A DNA stretch of 64,000 bases from Streptococcus sp. 1643 (GCF_006228325.1 NZ_CP040231.1:1313001-1377000); one strand, 5' to 3'; positions 8,466 through 18,240 are shown, numbered from the stretch's first letter. Program-made: numbers and translations. Notes: generated from the letters alone by a model not told the origin.

Positions 8466-8494
8466 AGTATAGCAAAAAATGAAAGCTCTAGCAA
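8466..8494 (-). promoter_or_regulatory. Promoter of the TenA_E gene leader
   Basis: On the minus strand TTGCTA and TATACT are 17 bp apart, as in copy 1, although the spacer between them has diverged. Confidence 0.75.
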
Positions 8495-8555
8495 GATATT
8501 TGACTGGAAAATATATTTATATAGTTTCTGATAGCGATTTAATCTTTCTATACAC

Positions 8556-8587
8556 GAAGAAAAGCCTCCACATCAAATGGAGACTTT
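8556..8587 (-). terminator. Terminator after lctO
   Basis: On the minus strand GTCTCCA (from 8584) pairs with TGGAGGC with one G-U pair and is followed by TTTTCTTC. It lies just past the lctO stop. Confidence 0.75.
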
Positions 8588-8595
8588 CTACTTTC

Positions 8596-9732
8596 TCAAT
8601 ACAACTTCAAATCACGTGAATCAACTGGGAAGGATGGATTGTATGGATTGTGACGCAGTTTGAAGCGTTTAACATCTTCAATAGTCTGAGTTCCAGATAA
8701 CTGCATAACTGTCTTTAATTCTGCATTCAAGTGTTCAAAGACTTGACGTACACCCACACTACCACCCAGAGCCAAGCCATAGATGACTGGGCGACCAATA
8801 GCTACCAAGTCTGCTCCTGAAGCCAAGGCTTTAAAGACGTGCTGACCGCGACGAACACCAGAGTCAAAGACGATTGGCACACGTTTAGCAACTGCTTCAG
8901 CCACTTCTTGAAGCGAGTCAAATGATGCTGGTCCACCGTCGATTTGGCGACCACCGTGGTTGGTTACCCAGATACCAGAAGCACCTGCAGCAAGAGAGCG
9001 TTCAACGTCCTCACGGCATTGTGGCCCCTTGACATAAACAGGAAGACCTGAGTAAACAGCGATAAATTCTACATCGCGAGGAGACAAGCGTTGTTTGGCT
9101 GATTTGTAAACAAAGTCCATTGATTTACCAGCACCTTCTGGCAGGTATTCCTCAACAATCGGCATGCCAACTGGGAAGACGAATCCATTGCGCTTGTCGA
9201 CCTCACGATTGCCCCCTACAGTTGCATCTGCCGTCAAGACAATCGCTTTGTAGCCTTCAGCCTTCACACGGTCCATGATGTGGCGGTTGATACCATCATC
9301 CTTACTAAAGTAAAATTGGAACCAGTGAGGCGTCCCTTGAAGGGCTTCTGTTATTTCCGGAAGATCAACAGTAGAGTAGGAACTAGTTGTATAGAGAGAA
9401 CCGAACTCATGTACACCACGCGCAGTCGCCACTTCCCCCTGCTCATTTGCCAATTTATGAGCCGCAACAGGCGCCATAATAATTGGTGAAGATAATTTTT
9501 CACCTGCAAATTCAATCTCTGTACTTGGATTTTCAACATCACAAAGCGTATGAGGAACAATAAGTTTGTGGTTAAAGGCACGGATGTTCTCGCGTAGAGT
9601 GAAAGTATCCTCTGCTCCACTAGCGATATAACCAAAGGCAGCTTTAGGAATGACTTGTTGCGCCATTGGCTCCAAATCATAAGTGTTAATAAAATCTACA
9701 GGTCCTTCTGCATTACTTGTTTTATATGACAT
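8596..9732 (-). CDS. lctO: L-lactate oxidase
   Basis: A 378-residue FMN-dependent alpha-hydroxy acid oxidase that turns L-lactate and oxygen into pyruvate and hydrogen peroxide. The FMN site shows as WVTNHGGRQIDGGPA, carrying the catalytic His and Arg near residue 265, and as FDSGVRRGQHVFKALASGADLVAIGRP near 310. The length fits streptococcal and aerococcal lactate oxidase. The start at 9732 has a GGAGGAC ribosome-binding site. In mitis-group streptococci LctO works with pyruvate oxidase in peroxide production. A cre-like palindrome lies 20 bp upstream of the start, suggesting carbon control. Confidence 0.93.
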   Translation of the reverse strand: MSYKTSNAEGPVDFINTYDLEPMAQQVIPKAAFGYIASGAEDTFTLRENIRAFNHKLIVPHTLCDVENPSTEIEFAGEKLSSPIIMAPVAAHKLANEQGEVATARGVHEFGSLYTTSSYSTVDLPEITEALQGTPHWFQFYFSKDDGINRHIMDRVKAEGYKAIVLTADATVGGNREVDKRNGFVFPVGMPIVEEYLPEGAGKSMDFVYKSAKQRLSPRDVEFIAVYSGLPVYVKGPQCREDVERSLAAGASGIWVTNHGGRQIDGGPASFDSLQEVAEAVAKRVPIVFDSGVRRGQHVFKALASGADLVAIGRPVIYGLALGGSVGVRQVFEHLNAELKTVMQLSGTQTIEDVKRFKLRHNPYNPSFPVDSRDLKLY

Positions 9733-9750
9733 AAAGTGTCCTCCTTATTA

Positions 9751-9764
9751 AGTAAGCGTTTACT
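9751..9764 (-). promoter_or_regulatory. Possible cre (CcpA) site upstream of lctO
   Basis: AGTAAGCGTTTACT is a 14-bp imperfect palindrome that matches the cre pattern at the central CG and most flanking positions but not at the outermost bases. It lies between the lctO start and its likely promoter. Confidence 0.45.
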
Positions 9765-9900
9765 TTTTCTTACATAAACTATCTTACCTCTTTTTCAGAA
9801 TCCTTTCAAAAATTTTGTCTGGGAATTTCAAATCACAGACATGATAAATATTTTCTATCATTGTGATAAAAAATTCATATTATCCAAACATGCCCTTTAG

Positions 9901-9909
9901 TGCTACAAT
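9901..9909 (+). promoter_or_regulatory. Extended -10 promoter of the amino-acid transporter operon
   Basis: TGCTACAAT at 9901-9909 is an extended -10. Upstream, TATCATTGTGATA (9856-9868) is a 13-bp palindrome that could be an operator. Confidence 0.45.
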
Positions 9910-9941
9910 AGCTATATTATTCCTAGATGGGAGGTTCTATT

Positions 9942-10622
9942 TTGGATTGGTCCATTGTTGAACAATATTTACCGCTCTATCAAAAGGCATTCTTTCTGAC
10001 CTTACATATCGCAGTTTGGGGAATTCTGGGTTCTTTTCTTGTTGGTCTAATCGTTAGTGTCATTCGGCATTATCGCGTTCCTATCTTTTCACAGCTAGCA
10101 ACAGCCTACATCGAATTGTCACGAAACACGCCCCTTTTGATTCAACTCTTCTTCCTCTACTTCGGGCTTCCCCGAATAGGGATTGTTCTTTCTTCAGAAG
10201 TCTGTGCAACAGTTGGGCTCATCTTTTTAGGTGGCTCCTACATGGCTGAATCTTTCAGAAGCGGACTGGAAGCAGTTAGTCAAACCCAGCACGAGATTGG
10301 TCTAGCCATCGGTCTAACGCCTGTACAGGTCTTTCGCTATGTGGTTCTTCCGCAAGCGACTGCGGTTGCTCTACCGTCCTTTAGTGCCAATGTCATTTTT
10401 CTCATCAAAGAAACCTCTGTCTTCTCTGCGGTAGCCTTAGCCGATCTCATGTACGTCGCCAAGGACTTGATTGGACTCTATTATGAGACAGACATTGCAC
10501 TAGCCATGTTGGTAGTTGCTTACCTGATCATGCTTCTACCCATCTCTCTAGTCTTTAGCTGGATAGAAAGGAGGCTCCGCCATGCAGGATTCGGGAATGC
10601 AAGTACTCTTTCAGGGAAATAA
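9942..10622 (+). CDS. Amino-acid ABC transporter permease
   Basis: A roughly 226-residue permease of the His/Glu/Gln/Arg/opine family. It has about five helices and the conserved cytoplasmic loop SGLEAVSQTQHEIGLAIGLTPVQVFRYVVLPQA, which contacts the ATPase. I place the start at the TTG at 9942: GGGAGG at 9929-9934 lies 7 bases upstream, whereas an in-frame ATG at 9927 overlaps that site. It overlaps the next permease gene by 41 bp. Together with that permease it forms the membrane heterodimer of a polar amino-acid importer. Confidence 0.9.
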   Translation: MDWSIVEQYLPLYQKAFFLTLHIAVWGILGSFLVGLIVSVIRHYRVPIFSQLATAYIELSRNTPLLIQLFFLYFGLPRIGIVLSSEVCATVGLIFLGGSYMAESFRSGLEAVSQTQHEIGLAIGLTPVQVFRYVVLPQATAVALPSFSANVIFLIKETSVFSAVALADLMYVAKDLIGLYYETDIALAMLVVAYLIMLLPISLVFSWIERRLRHAGFGNASTLSGK

Positions 10623-11259
10623 TCTCCTGCGTATTCTACAGGGATTGGGTGTCACGATTGGAATTTCCATTCTCTCCGTCCTTCTATCAATGATTTTCGG
10701 AACAGTCATGGGAATCATCATGACCTACCATTCTAGAGTTATTCGTTTTTTAACACGCTTTTATCTGGAATTTATCCGTATCATGCCCCAGCTGGTACTA
10801 CTTTTCATCGTTTATTTCGGCTTAGCTCGAAACTTTAATATCAATATCTCAGGCGAGACTTCGGCTATTATTGTTTTTACCCTCTGGGGTACAGCTGAAA
10901 TGGGGGACTTGGTACGTGGAGCCATCACTTCTCTCCCTAAACATCAGTTTGAAAGCGGACAGGCTCTGGGCTTGACCAACTTCCAACTTTACTATCACAT
11001 TATCATTCCACAGGTCTTGAGAAGACTACTACCACAAGCCATCAATCTTGTCACTCGTATGATCAAAACGACTTCCTTAGTTGTCTTGATTGGGGTTGTG
11101 GAAGTTACCAAAGTTGGACAACAAATCATTGACAGCAATCGCTTGACAATCCCAACCGCTTCCTTTTGGATTTATGGAACCATTCTGGTCCTGTATTTCG
11201 CAGTCTGTTTTCCTATTTCCAAACTATCCACTCACTTAGAAAAACATTGGAGGAACTAA
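10582..11259 (+). CDS. Amino-acid ABC transporter permease (second subunit)
   Basis: A 225-residue partner permease with the same fold: N-terminal helices, the PQLVLLFIVYFGLA stretch, and the EAA-like loop near FESGQALGLTNFQLYYHIIIPQVLRRLLPQA. The ATG at 10582 has GGAGG 7 bases upstream, inside the end of the first permease gene. It is directly followed by the ATPase gene with no gap, so the four genes 9942-12896 form one operon. Confidence 0.9.
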   Translation: MQDSGMQVLFQGNNLLRILQGLGVTIGISILSVLLSMIFGTVMGIIMTYHSRVIRFLTRFYLEFIRIMPQLVLLFIVYFGLARNFNINISGETSAIIVFTLWGTAEMGDLVRGAITSLPKHQFESGQALGLTNFQLYYHIIIPQVLRRLLPQAINLVTRMIKTTSLVVLIGVVEVTKVGQQIIDSNRLTIPTASFWIYGTILVLYFAVCFPISKLSTHLEKHWRN

Positions 11260-12018
11260 ATGTCTGAAACTATCTTAGAAATCAAGGACCTAAAAAAATT
11301 CTTTGGAGACAATCCCATCCTCCAAGGCCTTTCTCTAGATATCAAAAAGGGGGAAGTTGTGGTTATTCTAGGGCCATCTGGTTGCGGAAAAAGTACCCTT
11401 CTACGCTGCCTTAATGGCTTAGAAACCATTCAAGGTGGGGATATTCTTCTGGATGGCCAGTCTATTGTTGGCAATCAGAAAAACTTTCACCTGGTTCGTC
11501 AAAAGATTGGCATGGTCTTTCAAAGTTATGAACTCTTTCCTCACCTAGATGTCCTTCAAAACCTCATCCTAGGCCCTATCAAAGCACAAGGACGAGACAA
11601 GAAAGAAGTAACGGCGGAAGCTTTGCAACTACTGGAACGTGTGGGTTTGCTTGATAAAAAAGACAGTTTTGCTCGCCAATTATCTGGTGGACAGAAACAA
11701 CGAGTGGCGATTGTCCGTGCCCTTCTCATGCATCCAGAAATTATCCTTTTTGACGAAGTGACGGCCTCACTGGATCCAGAAATGGTACGTGAAGTTCTGG
11801 AACTCATCAATGACTTGGCTCAAGAAGGGCGCACCATGATTCTGGTAACCCACGAAATGCAGTTTGCCCAAGCTATTGCAGACCGCATTATCTTTCTCGA
11901 CCAAGGGAGAATCGCTGAAGAAGGAACGGCTCAGGAATTTTTCACCAATCCACAAACCAAACGAGCACAAGAATTTTTAAACGTATTTGACTTTAGCCAG
12001 TTCGGCTCATATCTATAA
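11260..12018 (+). CDS. Amino-acid ABC transporter ATP-binding protein
   Basis: A 252-residue single ABC ATPase of the GlnQ type. It has Walker A GPSGCGKSTLL near residue 39, a Q-loop at VFQSYELFP, signature LSGGQKQRVAIVRAL near 143, Walker B IILFDEVTASLDP and a switch His in VTHEMQFA. It energises the two preceding permeases. The start abuts the preceding stop, and a GGAGG site precedes it. The substrate cannot be fixed from sequence; polar or acidic amino acids are likely from family membership. Confidence 0.93.
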   Translation: MSETILEIKDLKKFFGDNPILQGLSLDIKKGEVVVILGPSGCGKSTLLRCLNGLETIQGGDILLDGQSIVGNQKNFHLVRQKIGMVFQSYELFPHLDVLQNLILGPIKAQGRDKKEVTAEALQLLERVGLLDKKDSFARQLSGGQKQRVAIVRALLMHPEIILFDEVTASLDPEMVREVLELINDLAQEGRTMILVTHEMQFAQAIADRIIFLDQGRIAEEGTAQEFFTNPQTKRAQEFLNVFDFSQFGSYL

Positions 12019-12029
12019 AGGAGATTTTT

Positions 12030-12896
12030 ATGAAACTACTCAAACCAATTCTAACTGTTTTTGCTCTAGCCTTTGCGCTTATCTTTGTCACAGCTTGTAG
12101 CTCAGGTGGAAGCTCTGATGCTTCATCAGGAAAAACAACCGCCAAAGCCCGCACTATCGACGAAATCAAAAAAAGCGGTGAGCTACGAATCGCCGTATTT
12201 GGAGACAAAAAACCTTTTGGTTATGTTGACAACGATGGTTCCTACCAAGGCTACGATATCGAATTGGGTAACCAATTAGCTCAAGACTTGGGTGTAAAGG
12301 TTAAATACGTCTCTGTCGATGCTGCCAACCGTGCTGAATACTTGATTTCAAACAAGGTTGATATCACCCTTGCCAACTTCACAGTAACTGACGAACGTAA
12401 GAAACAAGTTGACTTTGCCCTTCCTTACATGAAAGTTTCTCTCGGAGTTGTGTCACCAAAAGATAAAGTCATCAAAGACGTTAAAGAATTAGAAGGCAAA
12501 ACCTTGATTGTTACAAAAGGAACGACTGCTGAAACTTATTTTGAGAAAAATCACCCAGAAGTGAAACTCCAAAAATACGACCAATATAGTGATGCTTACC
12601 AAGCCCTTCTTGACGGACGTGGAGATGCCTTCTCTACTGACAATACTGAAGTCCTAGCATGGGCTCTTGAGAATAAAGGATTTGAAGTCGGAATTTCTTC
12701 CCTCGGTGACCCAGATACCATCGCACCAGCAGTTCAAAAGGGGAATCAAGAACTTCTTGACTACATCAACCAAGAAATCGAAAAACTTGGTAAAGAAAAC
12801 TTCTTCCACAAAGCTTATGAAAAAACACTTCACCCAACCTACGGTGACGCTGCTAAAGCAGATGATCTAGTTGTTGAAGGTGGAAAAGTCGACTAA
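12030..12896 (+). CDS. Amino-acid-binding lipoprotein of the ABC transporter
   Basis: A 288-residue substrate-binding protein. The signal peptide ends in the lipobox FVTAC, with the lipidated Cys at residue 23, followed by a Ser/Gly linker. The bilobal family-3 (SBP_bac_3) domain starts near TIDEIKKSGELRIAVFGDKKPFGY, and the lobe hinge has TDERKKQVDFALPYM. It captures the amino acid outside the membrane for the permease pair encoded upstream. AAAGGAG precedes the ATG. The operon ends at a hairpin shared with pyrE. Confidence 0.92.
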   Translation: MKLLKPILTVFALAFALIFVTACSSGGSSDASSGKTTAKARTIDEIKKSGELRIAVFGDKKPFGYVDNDGSYQGYDIELGNQLAQDLGVKVKYVSVDAANRAEYLISNKVDITLANFTVTDERKKQVDFALPYMKVSLGVVSPKDKVIKDVKELEGKTLIVTKGTTAETYFEKNHPEVKLQKYDQYSDAYQALLDGRGDAFSTDNTEVLAWALENKGFEVGISSLGDPDTIAPAVQKGNQELLDYINQEIEKLGKENFFHKAYEKTLHPTYGDAAKADDLVVEGGKVD

Positions 12897-12916
12897 AACT
12901 CTTCGAAAATAAACAG

Positions 12917-12950
12917 AAATCAGGTAATCCTTGTGACTACCTGATTTTCT
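12917..12950. terminator. Terminator between the transporter operon and pyrE
   Basis: AAATCAGGTA (12917-12926) pairs with TACCTGATTT (12938-12947) across an 11-base loop. The converging genes can share it. Confidence 0.75.
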
Positions 12951-12955
12951 ATGTT

Positions 12956-13588
12956 TTAAGCATTTTGCCAATTTTCTTGGTCTTCTTTAAAGCGTTTTAG
13001 GAGGTCGAGTCCTTCTGGCGTAATGTAACCTTCTTCTTGGGCTAGGTGGATGAGTTCGCTGTAGTTAGAAAGTGTCACCAATTTCACATCAGCATCCGCA
13101 AAATTCTTATCGGCTTTCGGCAATTGATAACTGAAAATCGCTACAACTCCAAGCACATCTGCTCCTTCGCGTTTAGCAGCTGCTACGGCTTCAAGAACAG
13201 ACCCACCCGTTGAAATGAGATCTTCAACAACAACCATCTTTTGTCCCTGAGCTACACGACCTTCGATTTGATTACCAGCTCCGTGGTCTTTTGGTTTGCT
13301 ACGGATATAGGCAAAAGGCAGATTCATCTTATCAGCGATGATGGCTCCGTGCGGAATCCCTGCTGTCGCTGTTCCTGCAATCACTTCTACTTCTGGAAAT
13401 TCTGCTTTAATAGCTTCCACAAAACCATTTTCAATCAAGCTACGAGTTTCTGGATAGGCAAGCGTCACTCGGTTGTCAGTATAAATCGGCGATTTGATAC
13501 CAGATGCCCAAGTGAAAGGCTCCTCTGGTTTGAGGTAAACTGCTTGGATTTTCAAGAGGTGGCTAGCGATATCTTTAGCAAGTGTCAT
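12956..13588 (-). CDS. pyrE: Orotate phosphoribosyltransferase
   Basis: A 210-residue enzyme that joins orotate to PRPP, giving OMP. The PRPP-binding motif reads [14 protein letters not shown] near residue 118, and the [18 protein letters not shown] segment near residue 28 is typical of PyrE. It follows pyrF by 39 bp on the same strand, so the last two steps of UMP synthesis share one transcript controlled by the pyr attenuator upstream of pyrF. Confidence 0.95.
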   Translation of the reverse strand: MTLAKDIASHLLKIQAVYLKPEEPFTWASGIKSPIYTDNRVTLAYPETRSLIENGFVEAIKAEFPEVEVIAGTATAGIPHGAIIADKMNLPFAYIRSKPKDHGAGNQIEGRVAQGQKMVVVEDLISTGGSVLEAVAAAKREGADVLGVVAIFSYQLPKADKNFADADVKLVTLSNYSELIHLAQEEGYITPEGLDLLKRFKEDQENWQNA

Positions 13589-13627
13589 AGTATTCTCCTT
13601 TTGTTTTTATAATCTATTTCTTTCATT

Positions 13628-14323
13628 TCAGTCTTGGTTCCATTCATCCTTGATGGTATGATAAGCTGCAACAGGATCCTCAGCTTGGGTAATGGGACGT
13701 CCCACTACGATATAGTCACTACCGATTTGATAGGCTTCCGCTGGCGTCATGACACGTTTTTGGTCTCCTACGGCAGTTCCCGCCGGACGAATTCCCGGTG
13801 TCAGACAGATAAAATCTGAATTGGTGGCCTGCTTGATGAGTTGCACTTCCTGAGCTGAACAAACCACACCGTCCAAGCCCGCTTCAGCTGTCTTCTTGGC
13901 ATAGTGAATCACAGACTCTTGCAGAGTGGTTTGGATATTTTGAAAGTCTCTCATTTGTTCTTCAGAAGTTGAAGTCAATTGAGTGACAGCAATCAATTTT
14001 GCTTCTTTTCCAAGACCTTCACGCGCAGCCTTCATCATCTCCACACCACCTGTAGCATGAACGTTGGTCATGTCTACACCAAGCTGAGATAAGACCTTCA
14101 TGGCAGATTTTACTGTATTTGGAATGTCATGTAGCTTGAGATCCAAAAAGACACTATGCCCCAGTGACTTCAAATAACGGACAACTTCTGGACCTTCCGC
14201 ATAATAAAGCTCCATCCCTACTTTTAGATAAAGACTTTCTTCTGCTGGGAAAAGAGATAAAAATTCCTTGACTGCCTCAAAACTAGGAAAATCAAGAGCA
14301 ATAACTGGACGATGTTCACGCAT
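13628..14323 (-). CDS. pyrF: Orotidine 5'-phosphate decarboxylase
   Basis: A 231-residue TIM-barrel decarboxylase that makes UMP from OMP. The catalytic [11 protein letters not shown] motif is near residue 60, and the C-terminal phosphate-binding loop is [10 protein letters not shown] followed by YIVVGRPIT. It is the first gene of the pyrFE transcript and is preceded by a PyrR-type attenuator. GGAGAAAGGT gives the ribosome-binding site. Full length and all motifs are intact. Confidence 0.95.
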   Translation of the reverse strand: MREHRPVIALDFPSFEAVKEFLSLFPAEESLYLKVGMELYYAEGPEVVRYLKSLGHSVFLDLKLHDIPNTVKSAMKVLSQLGVDMTNVHATGGVEMMKAAREGLGKEAKLIAVTQLTSTSEEQMRDFQNIQTTLQESVIHYAKKTAEAGLDGVVCSAQEVQLIKQATNSDFICLTPGIRPAGTAVGDQKRVMTPAEAYQIGSDYIVVGRPITQAEDPVAAYHTIKDEWNQD

Positions 14324-14360
14324 ACCTTTCTCCTTTTACCTTTGTAAGCTAGAGAGCATG

Positions 14361-14460
14361 AAAAAAGGAACCTGCCAACAGCAAGGTTCCACGAAAAATG
14401 GGTAGAGTTCACCCTTTCACCGTCTAACCTTAGCTGCCTCTCTGGACTGCTTTAAAGGTT
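14361..14460 (-). promoter_or_regulatory. PyrR-dependent attenuator of pyrFE
   Basis: On the minus strand the leader carries the PyrR-binding hairpin CAGTCCAGAGAGGCAG (around 14435-14450). It is followed by a GC-rich terminator, GGAACCT / AGGTTCC (14367-14390), with a run of Ts at 14361-14366. UMP-bound PyrR stabilises the binding loop and favours termination. Confidence 0.9.
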
Positions 14461-14551
14461 TTTTTCTATTCTATTATTTATAGTAGGACTTGTCAAGCAA
14501 AAACTCGAAACTGGACTTCTATACCATTCAAAATCAAGAGGAAAAGTTAGT

Positions 14552-15715
14552 CTAACGACTCTGTGATTGCTGGCTCGTTTGGCTTTGATTTCCTTGTTCT
14601 TCTTGTTTTTTCTTTTCTTCTTCCTGTTTTTTCTTCTCAGCTTCCTTGGCCTCTTGTTTGGCTTTTTCCTCAGCCTCTTCTATCAATTTATCCGCTATCG
14701 TATAGCTGTATACTCCAGCTTCCATATCGACTACACTCGGTTCTGACAATTGTGGCTTGATTTTGCTGTAATAAGGCAATTTCTTGCTCAATTCTGATAA
14801 AGGAACCAAAATCTCATCTGTATCCAGCATGGTAATTTTTAAAAGATCTGCTGTTGCCTTGCTCGGCGCTAATTCGATTTTCTGGATTTGACTCTTGATA
14901 TCCTCACTGATGGTAGACAATCCTGTTATCAGCTTTTTCACCTGCTGCTCATCGTTAAAGGTAACTGTCAGATAAGTCTCAGGCAAGTTTAAGCGATCAA
15001 CAGGAGTTGACTCTACTGTACCACTAGACAGAATAGGATAATGTTCTTCACCAGACACATAATAACCGACAATATCGAATTCCTTGACCTCAATCGTAAA
15101 GTTAGTCGGAAATTGATAGTCAATCTTCGCTGATTCTATCCAATGATTGGACTTGATTCGCTCAGCGTATGTTTCCTTATCCAACAATAGAGCTAAAGTA
15201 TAGTCGCTATCTTGAATCCCAGAAGCCTGTTTGATGTCATCCGCCTGCGTGTTACTATTTCCCTTAACCTCGATATTTTTGATGGTCGAAAGTGGAGTCA
15301 ATAGATAGACTGAAAGAAGAAGGACCAGGACACTGGGTACCAAGATACTCACAGCTCGCCAAATATGAACAGGCGCAATTTTAGGCTTGGCTGGTTTCTC
15401 TGGTTTTTTGGGTTTTTCTTTTTTCTTCTTCTCTTTTTCCTCTTTGACTTTAGGGGCATCCTTTTGAGATTTTTCTTCTTTTTCGGATGGTTCCTTGCTT
15501 GGACTTGAGGCTTCCTCAACTGACTCACTCGATGATTTCTTGGATTCCTCCAGTAGTTTCGAGTTGGCTTCCTTACGAGCTTGTTTTTCCTTTTCCTTCT
15601 CTTCAGCTAGGGCAGCTTCTTCCTCAGCCTTCTTCTTCAGGTATTCCTGGTTTCGTTTCTGCCATTCAGACAATTCTTGCTTCTTGTTTGATTCTTTTTT
15701 CTTATCCTTTGACAT
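14552..15715 (-). CDS. divIB: Cell division protein DivIB (FtsQ)
   Basis: A 387-residue bitopic membrane protein of the divisome that, with DivIC and FtsL, regulates septal peptidoglycan synthesis. A long charged Lys/Glu-rich cytoplasmic tail (about residues 1-115) precedes one membrane helix (about 118-143). An extracellular POTRA domain begins at IKNIEVKGNSNTQADDI, followed by a beta domain. The C-terminus is another Glu/Lys/Gln-rich tail ending in Ser/Gln repeats. It follows murG by 9 bp and ends the murD-murG-divIB operon. Confidence 0.93.
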   Translation of the reverse strand: MSKDKKKESNKKQELSEWQKRNQEYLKKKAEEEAALAEEKEKEKQARKEANSKLLEESKKSSSESVEEASSPSKEPSEKEEKSQKDAPKVKEEKEKKKKEKPKKPEKPAKPKIAPVHIWRAVSILVPSVLVLLLSVYLLTPLSTIKNIEVKGNSNTQADDIKQASGIQDSDYTLALLLDKETYAERIKSNHWIESAKIDYQFPTNFTIEVKEFDIVGYYVSGEEHYPILSSGTVESTPVDRLNLPETYLTVTFNDEQQVKKLITGLSTISEDIKSQIQKIELAPSKATADLLKITMLDTDEILVPLSELSKKLPYYSKIKPQLSEPSVVDMEAGVYSYTIADKLIEEAEEKAKQEAKEAEKKKQEEEKKKQEEQGNQSQTSQQSQSR

Positions 15716-15724
15716 TGATATTCC

Positions 15725-16783
15725 TTATGCTAGGTCTTTTCTTAATAGATCGTAAAAATCTGCAAGAGATTTCAATTCAGTCGAAGCCTTCATGCTAGCT
15801 TGGTATTGATCTTTGTGACTAAGCAAGTGACTGAGTTTCTCCTCCAAACTTTCCAAGGTCAAGTCACTTTCTTGAAGTTCTTCTGCATAGCCTTTCTTAA
15901 CAAAATAGGCTGCATTTTCAATCTGGTCTCCTCGACTTGCTTCACGACCCAATGGTACGATGAGATGGAGTTTTGCCATGGCCAAGAGTTCGAAAATCGT
16001 ATTGGCACCACCACGGGTCACCACCACATCTGCCATCTCCATCAAGGGTTGATAGAGATCCGTCACATAATCAACACGAAAGAGATTTTGACTCAACTCA
16101 TTGAGGCTAGAATCTCCAGTGAGATTGATAATATTGTAGCGCTCTGTCAGTTCTTGCTTATGATCTGTCACCAATTGGTTAAAGACACGAGCTCCTGCAG
16201 AACCACCAACAAATAATACCGTTGGTAATTTGGGATTAAAGTGGGTTTGGATATCCACCAATTCATCTGGTTCAGGAGTTTTTTGGTCTGAAACCTTGGT
16301 CACAGCACCCACATGCTCGACTTTTGCGAGACCAGCAGCTTGCTCAAAGGTTGAATACATCTTGGTCGCAAATTTATAGGCAATTTTATTGGCCAAGCCC
16401 ATAGACAGGTCCGATTCGTGAATAAAGACAGGCACTCCTGACACACGCGCAGCTATAACCGGCGGTACAGAGACAAATCCTCCCTTAGAAAAAAGAGCCT
16501 GTGGACGCAGTCGTAACATGATAAAGAGGGATTGAACAATTCCCCAACCAACTTTAAAGACGTCCAGCATATTTTGCCAAGAGAAATAGCGACGCAACTT
16601 CCCAGTCGCAATAGAGTGGAAGGTCACATTCAAGCCTGACTTGAGGATTTCTTGGTGTTCAATTCCATGCTTGTCACCAATATAGTGAACTTCCCAGTCG
16701 TCTTCGATGAACTTGGGCATTAATAAGAGGTTGAGGGTGACATGTCCAACCGTCCCCCCACCTGTAAAAACTATTTTTTTCAT
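15725..16783 (-). CDS. murG: UDP-GlcNAc--lipid I transferase MurG
   Basis: A 352-residue GT-B glycosyltransferase that adds GlcNAc to lipid I to form lipid II at the inner membrane face. The N-terminal GGGTVGHVT loop binds lipid I phosphates. The mid-chain [10 protein letters not shown] segment and the C-terminal [16 protein letters not shown] segment form the UDP-GlcNAc site. It starts 1 bp after the murD stop. The length fits streptococcal MurG. Confidence 0.95.
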   Translation of the reverse strand: MKKIVFTGGGTVGHVTLNLLLMPKFIEDDWEVHYIGDKHGIEHQEILKSGLNVTFHSIATGKLRRYFSWQNMLDVFKVGWGIVQSLFIMLRLRPQALFSKGGFVSVPPVIAARVSGVPVFIHESDLSMGLANKIAYKFATKMYSTFEQAAGLAKVEHVGAVTKVSDQKTPEPDELVDIQTHFNPKLPTVLFVGGSAGARVFNQLVTDHKQELTERYNIINLTGDSSLNELSQNLFRVDYVTDLYQPLMEMADVVVTRGGANTIFELLAMAKLHLIVPLGREASRGDQIENAAYFVKKGYAEELQESDLTLESLEEKLSHLLSHKDQYQASMKASTELKSLADFYDLLRKDLA

Positions 16784-16784
16784 A

Positions 16785-18137
16785 TTATTCCTTTAACTCC
16801 GCTACTGTGTCGATGAAAAGATCTCCACGTACTTCAAAGTTAGCATACATATCCCAGCTAGCATTGGCAGGACTGAGAAGAACCACGTCTCCTTGAGTCG
16901 CAAGCTCATAGGCCTTGCGGGTCGCATCAGCAATATCTGTCGCATCTACATAAGCCACACCAGCCTTCTCCGCTGCCCGTTTGACACGTTCTGCAGACTG
17001 ACCGAGGATGACCATCTTCTTGAGCCCTGTAATATCTGGCACCAATTCGTCAAACTCATTGCCTCGGTCTAAACCACCTGCAATTAAGATAACCTTACTG
17101 TTGTCAAATCCTGACAAGGCTTTTTGAGTAGCCAAGATATTGGTTGACTTACTATCGTTATAGAACTTAACACCCTGAATTTCATCCACAAATTGGAGAC
17201 GGTGTTTGACACCACCAAAGGCTGAAAGAGTTTCCTTGATGGTTTGGTTATCCACACCACGGAGCTTGGCTACAGCAATAGTCGCAAGGGCATTTTCTAC
17301 ATTGTGGCTACCTGGAACACCGATTTCACTCGCTGCCATGACCACTTCTCCACGGAAGTAGAGTTGATCATCTTCCAGATAAGCTCCATCAACCTTTTCC
17401 TGTGTTGAAAATGGTACAACAGTAGCTTGTGTTTTGGTAGCCAATTCTTTTGCCAAGTCTTGGTTAAAGTTCAAGACAAGGAAATCAGCTGCTGTCATCT
17501 TGTTCTGGATATTCCACTTAGCTGCCACATACTCCTCAAAAGAACCATGATAGTCGATATGAGTTGGCATGAGGTTGGTAATAACCGCAATCTCAGGATG
17601 GAATTCTTGAACACCCATCAGTTGGAAAGAAGAAAGTTCCATGACGAGCGTGTCCTTGGCTGTTGCAGTTTGAGCCACTTGACTAGCAGGATAGCCGATG
17701 TTCCCTGACAAGAGACCGCGTTGACCAGCAGCAGTCAAAACTTCCCCAATCATCGTCGTTGTGGTTGTTTTCCCATTTGAACCAGTAATACCGATAATTG
17801 GCGCTTCTGAGATCAAATAAGCCAATTCCACCTCAGTCAAGACTGGAATCCCCTTTGCCAATGCCTTTTCAATCATGGGATTTCTATACGGGATACCTGG
17901 ATTTTTCACCATCAGAGCAAAATCTTCATCCAATAATTCCAAAGGATGCCCACCAGTGACAACCTTGATTCCCTCTTCTAGCAAGCTTTGCGCAGCTGGA
18001 TTTTCCTCAAAAGGTTTGCCATCATTAACAGTGACAATAGCACCTAGTTTGTCCAACAAACGGGCTGCAGACTCACCAGACTTAGCCAAACCTAAAACAA
18101 GTACTTTCTTATTTTTAAATTGATCGATTACTTTCAT
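16785..18137 (-). CDS. murD: UDP-MurNAc-L-Ala:D-Glu ligase MurD
   Basis: A 450-residue Mur ligase that adds D-glutamate to the peptidoglycan precursor in the cytoplasm. The N-terminal Rossmann domain starts [19 protein letters not shown], the ATP loop is [16 protein letters not shown] near residue 113, and the C-terminal domain carries [10 protein letters not shown] with the Asp and Lys of Mur ligases. A -10-like TAAAAT in an extended context at 18165-18173 lies 28 bp upstream. It is the first gene of the operon with murG and divIB. Confidence 0.95.
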   Translation of the reverse strand: MKVIDQFKNKKVLVLGLAKSGESAARLLDKLGAIVTVNDGKPFEENPAAQSLLEEGIKVVTGGHPLELLDEDFALMVKNPGIPYRNPMIEKALAKGIPVLTEVELAYLISEAPIIGITGSNGKTTTTTMIGEVLTAAGQRGLLSGNIGYPASQVAQTATAKDTLVMELSSFQLMGVQEFHPEIAVITNLMPTHIDYHGSFEEYVAAKWNIQNKMTAADFLVLNFNQDLAKELATKTQATVVPFSTQEKVDGAYLEDDQLYFRGEVVMAASEIGVPGSHNVENALATIAVAKLRGVDNQTIKETLSAFGGVKHRLQFVDEIQGVKFYNDSKSTNILATQKALSGFDNSKVILIAGGLDRGNEFDELVPDITGLKKMVILGQSAERVKRAAEKAGVAYVDATDIADATRKAYELATQGDVVLLSPANASWDMYANFEVRGDLFIDTVAELKE

Positions 18138-18164
18138 GTCTCAAACTCCATTTCTACTCCTACT

Positions 18165-18173
18165 ATTTTACCA
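18165..18173 (-). promoter_or_regulatory. Extended -10 promoter of murD-murG-divIB
   Basis: On the minus strand TGGTAAAAT is an extended -10, just after the terminator of the upstream transporter genes. Confidence 0.5.
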
Positions 18174-18184
18174 TTTTTATGGAA

Positions 18185-18214
18185 ATAAAAAAGCCACAAA
18201 GTGTATTTGTGGCT
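18185..18214 (-). terminator. Terminator of the DUF1430 transporter operon
   Basis: On the minus strand AGCCACAAA / TTTGTGGCT with a 5-base loop is followed by six Ts, just past the ATPase stop codon. Confidence 0.85.
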
Positions 18215-18240
18215 CTTTCTTCTAACTTAATATTCTTTTA

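Larger units (their letters stand above)
8263..8527 (-). repeat. Direct repeat copy 2: promoter, TPP riboswitch, terminator
   Basis: This is the second copy of the 265-bp segment at 7164-7428. It lies upstream of the TenA_E gene. Confidence 0.93.

Noticed and set aside
12897..12912. A short BOX-like end (ACTCTTCGAAAAT)
   Set aside because: Only 13 bases match the end of boxA; too short to call an element.
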